DNA from: Chitinophagaceae bacterium
GTDB lineage: Bacteria > Bacteroidota > Bacteroidia > Chitinophagales > Chitinophagaceae
Direction: 5' to 3'
Length of the DNA: 22,193 nucleotides
Assembly: GCA_018061385.1 (NCBI GenBank)
Contig: JAGOUF010000001.1
Coordinates: 1-22,193, forward strand
The position numbers and the translations under genes are program-made. Positions within the stretch are counted from its first letter, which is position 1. Each line of letters opens with the position of its first letter. Shown here in pieces: positions 16,364-22,193 of the stretch. Under the pieces are notes generated by a model. It was given only the letters and a program-made list of their open reading frames with translations. It was not told where the DNA came from and searched no databases.

Positions 16364-18193
16364 ATGTATAAATACTGTTTCAGTTTCTTCTTTTTACTTA
16401 TGCTAAGTACAAATATTTTTGCACAGAGCAATTGTAATTGTAAAGAATATGATGTAGTTAAAGGAAGTTCAGATAGCTTAAATGCGATTAAATTACTGTC
16501 AGTAACCAGTTTGCCTTGTAAAGCAAAAGGGTTGGAAATGATGGGAAATTTTATGGCAGAACAAACAGAATTAGATTCTGCTGAATATTACCTATCAAAA
16601 GCGGAACAAACTTTTCAAGCCTTAAAATGTAGCGATAGTTTATTAATGAGTTTGTACGAAACTTGGGCAACTGTTTATTATAAGAGAGCCAACTTTTCGG
16701 CTGCTCAAACATATACATTGAAAATGCTGCATTGTGCAGAAGTTGCAGGTAATATGTATAAGATGGCTACATGCAATACTATGATTGCACAACTGTTTAA
16801 TCAAACAAATCAAGCTGAAAAGGGAATTGACTTTACACGAAAAGCGGTTGTTTTATTACCAAAAATGAAAAACAATGCTGAAAGAATGCATTTGCTTTTT
16901 TTGTTGGCAAAAAGATTTTTATGGCATTACCAAGATACTAAACAAATCACAAGTTTAGACAGCTCCAAACTGTTTACATTTTCCTTATTATCCTTAGCAA
17001 AAAAAGAAAACAAATTTTATTATATAACTAAAGCGTTTAACAATTTGCAAGGAATTGCCTTTGAGTTAGAAGATTATAAACAAGCATTACAATTAACAGA
17101 TAGCTCTTTGGCTTACACAACAAGCACACAACATATTGATTTACGAACAATCTATTTTGACAAAGCAGATATTTTAATTGAACTGTTACAATATGATGAA
17201 GCATTAAAGTTTGCAGATTCATCATTACACTATGGCAACAAATTTGCAAACTATGCTTATGTAGCCGAAAATTATGCTTTATTAGCTAGAATTTATGAGT
17301 TGAAAGGCAACTATAAAAGTGCATATAATTATTATAAGTTAGAAAAAAATATTACTGATAGTATAAGAAATATCGGCCAAATAAAAGCTGTTTCTGAGCT
17401 AGAAAAAAAATATTCACAAGTAAAAAATGAAGCAACAATAGGAGAGTTGTCAAAGAAAAAGCAATTGTATTTAATGCTTGCCCTAGTGGCATTTTTTGCA
17501 GTTATTGCTATTGCATTTTATCTGCGACAGCAAACTTTGAAACATAAAAAAAATATTTTAGAAACTGAACAACGATTGAATAGAGCCAGAATGAACCCAC
17601 ACTTTTTTTTTAATGCTTTAGCTACGCTACAACAAGTTGCTTTAAATGAAAATGATGGACAAAAAATGGCAAGCAACCTATCGAAGTTTAGTAATATAAT
17701 GAGAGAAACTTTAGAGAGTACTTATAAAGAATATATTACTATTGAGCAAGAGATAGATTTTTTAAATGAGTATTTAGAAGTGCAAAAAATTAGGTTTCCT
17801 CAAAAGTTTCAATACTCCATTTTTGCCGATGATTCAATTGAAATAAATGAGCTTTTAATTCCTTCGATGATTATTCAACCATTTGTTGAAAACAGTATTG
17901 AACATGGTTTTGTTGGCATTGATTATGTTGGGGAATTAAGCGTTCATTTTATACAAACAAAAGATGAAATTTGTATTGAGATAAAAGATAACGGTGTTGG
18001 CCTTCAAAATGTACTTAAAGAAAACAATCAACATATAAGCAGAGCAAGCCAAATAATTAAAGACAGAATTTATTTATTAAATATTAAGCTTAAAACAAAA
18101 GCTGGTTTTAGTATTGATAATGTGACTGAGAAAAATGGAGTAATTGTAAAAATACATTTGCCTTTAATTTATAAAACGGATACAAATAATTAG
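16364..18193 (+). CDS. LytS-type sensor histidine kinase with periplasmic TPR domain
   Basis: A 609-residue membrane sensor kinase from ATG 16364; a longer TTG-initiated frame would run through the end of the preceding gene and hide the signal peptide. A signal peptide ends near FAQ (residue 21). About residues 30-350 are helical TPR-type repeats (AEYYLSKAEQTF, NYKSAYNYYKLEKN), placed outside the cytoplasmic membrane. A single TM helix follows (about 368-387). The cytoplasmic part is a His_kinase/HATPase pair of the LytS/YehU class: phospho-acceptor His413 in ARMNPHFFFNALATLQ, IIQPFVENSIEHG as the N box, and DNGVGL as the G1-type box. This layout (TPR, TM, LytS kinase) is common in Bacteroidota. 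It lies 26 bases before its presumed partner regulator. The signal sensed is unknown. Confidence 0.93.
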   Translation: MYKYCFSFFFLLMLSTNIFAQSNCNCKEYDVVKGSSDSLNAIKLLSVTSLPCKAKGLEMMGNFMAEQTELDSAEYYLSKAEQTFQALKCSDSLLMSLYETWATVYYKRANFSAAQTYTLKMLHCAEVAGNMYKMATCNTMIAQLFNQTNQAEKGIDFTRKAVVLLPKMKNNAERMHLLFLLAKRFLWHYQDTKQITSLDSSKLFTFSLLSLAKKENKFYYITKAFNNLQGIAFELEDYKQALQLTDSSLAYTTSTQHIDLRTIYFDKADILIELLQYDEALKFADSSLHYGNKFANYAYVAENYALLARIYELKGNYKSAYNYYKLEKNITDSIRNIGQIKAVSELEKKYSQVKNEATIGELSKKKQLYLMLALVAFFAVIAIAFYLRQQTLKHKKNILETEQRLNRARMNPHFFFNALATLQQVALNENDGQKMASNLSKFSNIMRETLESTYKEYITIEQEIDFLNEYLEVQKIRFPQKFQYSIFADDSIEINELLIPSMIIQPFVENSIEHGFVGIDYVGELSVHFIQTKDEICIEIKDNGVGLQNVLKENNQHISRASQIIKDRIYLLNIKLKTKAGFSIDNVTEKNGVIVKIHLPLIYKTDTNN

Positions 18194-18219
18194 TTTGTAC
18201 TTTAAATAAGAATATTGGT

Positions 18220-18975
18220 ATGAAGATATTGTTGATAGATAATGAACCACAAGTTAGAAATGTGCTAAAAAACATGGTACTTAATTGGTCTAATGGCTTA
18301 CACAGTATAGAAGATGCTGATGGTGTAGCTAGTGGAATAATTGCTATAAACTCTTTTGTGCCAGACATTGTTTTGTTAGATGTTGAAATGGATGATGGCT
18401 CAGGTTTCGATTTGTTGAAACAAATTGAAAACCCATCATTTCAACTAATATTTACTACTGCCCACAACAAGTATGCACTGCAAGCATTAAAGGCAAGTGC
18501 AATAGATTATTTGCTAAAACCTATCGACCCTTTTGAACTAAACAATTGTTTAGATAAAGCCATAAAAAATATTAAAACAACATCATTACAACAACAGTTA
18601 GTTGTTTTAATGAATGAACTATCTCATAAAAATGAAACTGAGAAACAAATTGTTTTAAAGGATATTGAAAAAACTTATTTTATTAAAATAATGGATATAC
18701 TTTATTGTGAAGCAGAAGGGGCATACACAAAATTTTATTTGGTGAATAGTGATCCAATTCTTGTTTCTCGAAATTTAAGATCTTATGAAGAAGTGTTAAC
18801 ACCATCGGGTTTTATTAGAACGCATCATTCTTGCTTAGTAAATGCAGAAAAAATTAAAATTTTTGACAGAAAAACTGATAATGGTACTTTAATTTTAGAA
18901 GGAGGTTATACCATTCCAGTATCTCAGCGAAAAAAAGATTTTGTGATACAGTTTCTAGAAAGCAAATCAGTTTAA
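18220..18975 (+). CDS. LytTR-family response regulator
   Basis: A 251-residue two-domain regulator. The receiver domain (residues 1-120) has the acidic pocket (LLIDNEP), phospho-acceptor Asp54 in VLLDVEMDDGSGF, Thr80 and Lys100 in YLLKPID. The C-terminal LytTR DNA-binding domain (about 145-250) has the family pattern: I-x-Y-C-E-A-E-G-A-Y-T at the start, then RNLRSYEEVL, FIRTHHSCLVN and the closing IPVSQRKKDFV. LytTR domains bind paired 9-bp direct repeats. The gene follows its cognate kinase by 26 bases, an operon arrangement. Repeats of this form are found at 12701-12730 and 15761-15790, making the nearby T9SS genes and its own operon candidate targets. Confidence 0.95.
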   Translation: MKILLIDNEPQVRNVLKNMVLNWSNGLHSIEDADGVASGIIAINSFVPDIVLLDVEMDDGSGFDLLKQIENPSFQLIFTTAHNKYALQALKASAIDYLLKPIDPFELNNCLDKAIKNIKTTSLQQQLVVLMNELSHKNETEKQIVLKDIEKTYFIKIMDILYCEAEGAYTKFYLVNSDPILVSRNLRSYEEVLTPSGFIRTHHSCLVNAEKIKIFDRKTDNGTLILEGGYTIPVSQRKKDFVIQFLESKSV

Positions 18976-19054
18976 ACAATAAAAAATGGTTATGATTTTA
19001 TACCACAAGCATTTTCTTCATTTAAATACTTCTTTTGAAATTTTAATTAAACCT

Positions 19055-19873
19055 TTATTCCTTCCCCCAACCCCATTTTAAAAAATCGGGTAATGCTTTT
19101 TGCCAAGTTGGTACATCATGCTTTCCGTCTTCAATTAATACATATTCTATATGCTCATCGGTGTAACCTTTAGCTTTTAATTCTACAATTAAATCTAACG
19201 CATCATCAATACTATCAATAATACCATTATTATTTCTATCTGCACTTTCGTCCATTGCACCACATTGTATATAAAATTTTAACCATGGGCACATGGTTCC
19301 ATTTCTTATTTGCAAGTGCATTAATCTATCCATTTCGTCGTCGTAACCATCATCATATCCTTTTCTTCTCCACCATAAACTGCCACTAAATATGCCTACT
19401 TTATTAAATTCACTAGCATGATTCCAAACAATATCCAATGCACTTAATGCACCTAAAGAAAACCCAGCAAAAGATTTTTCTTTAAAAGATGGAATATGAT
19501 ACATTTTACGAATAAATGGCAACAACTCATCAAAAATAAATTTTGTATATAAGCCAGCTTTATTGCCAAAACCTTTGTAATCTGCACTATAAGCAATACC
19601 ATATTCACGTTTTCTTTCATTGCCACAATGCAAACCAATACAGCATAAAGGTTGTAACAATTGTTCTTTAAATAAATCGTTCAACATTTCGTCGAATGGC
19701 ATTTTCACTAAATCTTGACCATCATTAATAAACAACAAACTCATACTTTCAGTTTGTTGTACTTGTTGTGGCAAATAAACATCAAACAAAACATCTCTCT
19801 CTAAATACTGTGAGTTTAAGTTGTGGGTTTCAACAACCAAATGTTCTAAGCTAGTAGTTTTATCTGTGGGCAT
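19055..19873 (-). CDS. Putative esterase, alpha/beta hydrolase (esterase D/Fes-like)
   Basis: A 272-residue alpha/beta hydrolase of the putative esterase family (PF00756 type), without a signal peptide and so cytoplasmic. The nucleophile Ser139 is in FAGFSLGALSA, Asp208 in CGAMDES fits the catalytic acid, and His252 in EDGKHDVPTW completes the triad. SLLFINDGQD near residue 50 is the usual family opening. An acidic EF-hand-like loop, DRNNNGIIDSID (212-223), sits right after the acid residue. The nine upstream codons start with TTG, so I use ATG 19873 (MPTDK). It is divergent from an ATP-grasp ligase with 147 bases between start codons, so it may share that gene's control region and pathway. 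In that context it might hydrolyse an ester, thioester or amide intermediate, but the substrate is not deducible. Confidence 0.85.
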   Translation of the reverse strand: MPTDKTTSLEHLVVETHNLNSQYLERDVLFDVYLPQQVQQTESMSLLFINDGQDLVKMPFDEMLNDLFKEQLLQPLCCIGLHCGNERKREYGIAYSADYKGFGNKAGLYTKFIFDELLPFIRKMYHIPSFKEKSFAGFSLGALSALDIVWNHASEFNKVGIFSGSLWWRRKGYDDGYDDEMDRLMHLQIRNGTMCPWLKFYIQCGAMDESADRNNNGIIDSIDDALDLIVELKAKGYTDEHIEYVLIEDGKHDVPTWQKALPDFLKWGWGKE

Positions 19874-20020
19874 ATATTCAAAAATAAGGGAAAGCAACAA
19901 AAAAAAATTATAGGTTTTTTATAAAAAATATTTTTTTTCAACTAACTTTCTCTATATTCATTTTCAATATTTCAACCAAAACTAAATTACATTTTTTGGT
20001 ACTCATTTAAACTAAATATT

Positions 20021-20977
20021 ATGAAAAAAATTGGCGTTTTACATGGTAAAGAAAGAAGCTTTCCTGAAGCATTTGTTGAAAGAGTAAACAGCAAAAAAAT
20101 TCCTGGAATCATTGCAGAACCTGTACGCATTGATAAAGTGATGCAAGGCGAGCCTTCGGAATATGCTGTAATTATTGACAGAATAAGCCAAGATGTTCCT
20201 TTTTACAGAGCCTACTTAAAAAATGCAGCATTGTGTGGTACAGCCGTGATTAACAACCCTTTTTGGTGGAGTGCCGATGAGAAATTTTTCAACAATTGTT
20301 TAGCTACAAAAATTGGTGTTCCAGTTCCCAAAACAGTTATTTTGCCTTCAAGAGATTTGCCAGATGATACTTCGGATGAATCTTTTAGCAACCTTTCTTA
20401 CCCTTTAGATTGGGAAGGTATTTTTAAGTACACTGGTTTTCCAACTTACATGAAACCCTTTGCTGGCGGTGGTTGGAAGAATGTTTACAGATTAGATAGT
20501 ATTGATGATTTTTTTGAAAAACATGCCGAAACAAAACAATTGGTTATGCTTTTACAAGAAGAAATTGTTTTTGAAGAATATTATCGTTGTTATTGCATTG
20601 GTGGAAAGCATGTACGTATTATGCCTTACGAGCCACGTAACCCACACCATTTACGTTATGTAGCCGATTTTTCTCCAACACCAGAGAAGTTAAAAGAAAT
20701 GGAAGATATTGTGTTGCGTATTAACCATTACTTAGGTTACGATTTCAATACTGTAGAATTGGCTTTACGCAATGGCGTTCCTTATGCAATTGATTTTTGT
20801 AACCCTGCACCAGATGCTGAACGTACAAGTGTTGGAGAAGAAAACTTTGCTTGGGTAGTAGAAACTGCAGCCAATTATGCAATTGAAAAAGCTCAAAGTT
20901 TTGAACCAGGAAAAGACAATTTAACTTGGGGAAAATATGTACAACACAGTGCAGCAAAAAAAGCTTTGTATAAATAG
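20021..20977 (+). CDS. ATP-grasp domain ligase (RimK/D-Ala-D-Ala ligase-like)
   Basis: A 318-residue protein with a standard-order ATP-grasp core, in contrast to the permuted ligase at 3249-4445. The pre-ATP-grasp part (residues 1-85) ends in INNPFWWSADEKFF, where the IN.P.....DK element is typical of the family. PTYMKPFAGGGWKNVYR (141-157) holds the ATP-binding Lys145 and glycine loop. LLQEEIVFEEYYRCYCIGGKHVRIM (178-201) is the hinge strand plus the following beta hairpin. TVELALRNGVPYAIDFCNPAPD (244-265) supplies metal ligands Glu246, Asp258 and Asn261. The enzyme would activate a carboxylate as acyl phosphate and couple it to an amine. It is cytoplasmic. It is followed by a palindrome, a Uma2 gene and a GCS2 ligase on the same strand. 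The weak TACATTTT at 19988-19995 is the best -7 candidate. Substrate is unknown. Confidence 0.88.
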   Translation: MKKIGVLHGKERSFPEAFVERVNSKKIPGIIAEPVRIDKVMQGEPSEYAVIIDRISQDVPFYRAYLKNAALCGTAVINNPFWWSADEKFFNNCLATKIGVPVPKTVILPSRDLPDDTSDESFSNLSYPLDWEGIFKYTGFPTYMKPFAGGGWKNVYRLDSIDDFFEKHAETKQLVMLLQEEIVFEEYYRCYCIGGKHVRIMPYEPRNPHHLRYVADFSPTPEKLKEMEDIVLRINHYLGYDFNTVELALRNGVPYAIDFCNPAPDAERTSVGEENFAWVVETAANYAIEKAQSFEPGKDNLTWGKYVQHSAAKKALYK

Positions 20978-20986
20978 TAAATAATT

Positions 20987-21033
20987 GTGCGACGCAACTG
21001 AAGCAACAATATGTAGCTTCAGTTGCGTCGCAC
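20987..21033. repeat. GC-rich 18-bp perfect palindrome (REP-like)
   Basis: GTGCGACGCAACTGAAGC (20987-21004) and its exact complement (21016-21033) flank an 11-base loop. It is far more GC-rich than its surroundings and has no T tract, so it is a poor classical terminator. GTGCGACGC also occurs at 7813-7821 (opposite strand), which hints at a dispersed repeat. It lies between the ATP-grasp and Uma2 genes. Confidence 0.8.
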
Positions 21034-21070
21034 TCTTGTACTTTCTGTTCATTACTGAGCAAAATAGAGT

Positions 21071-21688
21071 ATGCATAAAATAATTGCACATAACAATGAA
21101 GATATTTTAGTAGAAGAACCTTCTGCTAATTATAGTTATACTTATGCCGATTATTTGCAATGGAAAATTGAAGAACGCATAGAATTATTTAAAGGAAGAA
21201 TACTTAAACTCTCTGCTCCAAATAGGTTTCATCAAGAGGTAAGTGGAGCATTGTATGTTAATATTCAACAATTTTTAAAGGGTAAAAAATGTAAAGTGTA
21301 TGCTGCACCTTTCGATGTTCGTTTACCCATTCAAAATAAAAAGAAAGACTCTGAAGTAACCACAGTTGTTCAACCTGATATCTGTGTTATTTGTGATGAA
21401 ACTAAATTAGACGATAGAGGTTGTTGTGGTGCTCCTGACCTTGTTATAGAAATTCTGTCTCCTGGCAATTCTCGAAAAGAAGTTCGATTAAAATATGATA
21501 TCTATGAGGAAGCTGGAGTATTAGAATATTGGTTAATCAATCCAGTTGAACAAAATCTTGTTGCCTATTCATTAGATAATTCAGGTAAATTTTCAGGAGG
21601 AAAAATGTATGCTTCTGGAGATTTAATTTATGCTACTTCAATTGAAGGATTAACCATACCAATTTCAGAATTATTTGAAAATACCTAA
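21071..21688 (+). CDS. Uma2-family (DUF820) PD-(D/E)XK nuclease-like protein
   Basis: A 205-residue protein of the Uma2/DUF820 family, restriction-endonuclease-fold proteins of poorly known function, abundant in cyanobacteria and scattered in other phyla. Seen are TYADYLQWKIEERIELFKGRILKLS (residues 24-48, with the conserved early Glu), QPDICVIC (Asp103), the core APDLVIEILSPG (Glu127), a Lys/Arg-rich stretch (RKEVRLKYDIYEEAGV) and EYWLINPVEQ. The set is complete, so the fold is probably active. It lies 93 bases after the ATP-grasp gene, just past the palindrome, and only 9 bases before the GCS2 start, so it is cotranscribed with GCS2. It has no evident place in ligase chemistry and may be an inserted passenger. 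The ATG at 21071 gives the family's normal N terminus. Confidence 0.88.
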   Translation: MHKIIAHNNEDILVEEPSANYSYTYADYLQWKIEERIELFKGRILKLSAPNRFHQEVSGALYVNIQQFLKGKKCKVYAAPFDVRLPIQNKKKDSEVTTVVQPDICVICDETKLDDRGCCGAPDLVIEILSPGNSRKEVRLKYDIYEEAGVLEYWLINPVEQNLVAYSLDNSGKFSGGKMYASGDLIYATSIEGLTIPISELFENT

Positions 21689-21697
21689 ACCCAAATT

Positions 21698-22193
21698 ATG
21701 GCAAATATAAACTTTAGACATTTTACACTTGGCGTTGAAGAAGAATACATGGTAATTGACCCAGTAACAAGAGAATTAAAAAGCCATGAACAAAAAATTG
21801 TACAGGAAGGGCAGAAATTAATTAAGGATAAGGTGAAAGCCGAAATGCATCAGGCAGTTGTAGAAGTTGGAACAGATATTTGTGCCGATGTAGAGGAAGC
21901 GTATAAAGATGTTGCCACTTTACGTGGTACAATATCTCAAATTGCTGGCGATTTAGGTTTATGGGTTGGTGCTAGTGGTACACATCCTTTTAGCCATTGG
22001 GAAAGCCAGTTAATTACCGATCATGTCCGCTATAGCCAAATTGTTAACGAATTACAAGAAGCTGCCCGTAGCAATTTAATTTTTGGTTTGCATGTACATG
22101 TTGGTATGGAAAATAACGATTTAGCCATGCACATTGCAAACAGTGCAAGATATTTTTTACCACACGTTTATGCACTAAGTACCAATTCCCCTT
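21698..22193 (+). CDS. GCS2-family carboxylate-amine ligase (YbdK-like), 3' end cut by window edge
   Basis: The frame opens at ATG 21698 and runs off the window after 165 complete codons; family members are about 370 residues, so somewhat under half is visible. Diagnostic segments are FTLGVEEEYMVIDP (residues 9-22; GxEEE is the metal-binding opening of the glutamine-synthetase-like catalytic fold), AEMHQAVVEVGT, GASGTHPFS and FGLHVHVG (metal-binding His residues), and near the edge ALSTNSP, equivalent to the family's alSaNSP. GCS2 enzymes join glutamate or related carboxylates to amines with ATP; some have glutamate-cysteine ligase activity, but many act in unassigned pathways. It follows the Uma2 gene by 9 bases and lies downstream of an ATP-grasp ligase. 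No stop or terminator is visible. Confidence 0.93.
   Translation, partial: MANINFRHFTLGVEEEYMVIDPVTRELKSHEQKIVQEGQKLIKDKVKAEMHQAVVEVGTDICADVEEAYKDVATLRGTISQIAGDLGLWVGASGTHPFSHWESQLITDHVRYSQIVNELQEAARSNLIFGLHVHVGMENNDLAMHIANSARYFLPHVYALSTNSP

Noticed and set aside
18976..19054. Terminator hairpin between the response regulator and the esterase
   Set aside because: Only a weak bulged TGGTTAT/ATACCA pairing is visible and no T tract follows it.

Overview
The window is AT-rich bacterial DNA, most likely from a Bacteroidota member and plausibly a Chitinophagaceae-like lineage. The evidence is two secreted proteins with C-terminal type IX secretion (T9SS) sorting domains, a LytS/LytTR two-component pair, a TAnnTTTG-type -7 box, and the near absence of Shine-Dalgarno sequences. 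No rRNA, tRNA, CRISPR array, transposase or phage gene is visible. Both edges cut genes: a photolyase-like flavoprotein on the left and a GCS2-family carboxylate-amine ligase on the right.

Layout. Positions 1-2101 hold the photolyase-like gene, a hotdog acyl-CoA thioesterase and a small membrane protein that overlaps the thioesterase at its stop codon. Positions 2284-4445 hold a class I glutamine amidotransferase and an ATP-grasp ligase that looks circularly permuted. Positions 4707-7702 (minus strand) hold a flavin prenyltransferase (UbiX) and a secreted GH31 alpha-glucosidase. This block is flanked by intergenic regions that share a degenerate repeat in opposite orientations. A SET-domain protein (minus) and an MgtE Mg2+ transporter (plus) are divergent at 8164-10044. 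Two large T9SS cargo proteins on the minus strand follow at 10099-15605; the second carries 14 RCC1-type repeats. On the plus strand, a small gene broken by an in-frame stop (15853-16353) leads into a TPR sensor histidine kinase and a LytTR regulator (16364-18975). A minus-strand esterase is divergent from an ATP-grasp ligase, a Uma2-family nuclease and a GCS2 ligase (19055 to the window end).

How the genes may work together. GCS2 ligases, ATP-grasp ligases and class I glutamine amidotransferases are all amide-bond chemistry families, and such families are known to co-occur in predicted peptide or metabolite biosynthesis loci. Here they sit in two blocks either side of about 14.6 kb of unrelated genes. 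I read them as a possible split or interrupted amidoligase pathway of unknown product. Separately, 9-bp direct repeats at the 21-bp period typical of LytTR sites lie upstream of the first T9SS cargo gene and in the divergent region between the RCC1 gene and the kinase operon. They suggest that this LytTR regulator controls the neighbouring surface proteins and itself. Several strong hairpin terminators separate the transcription units.
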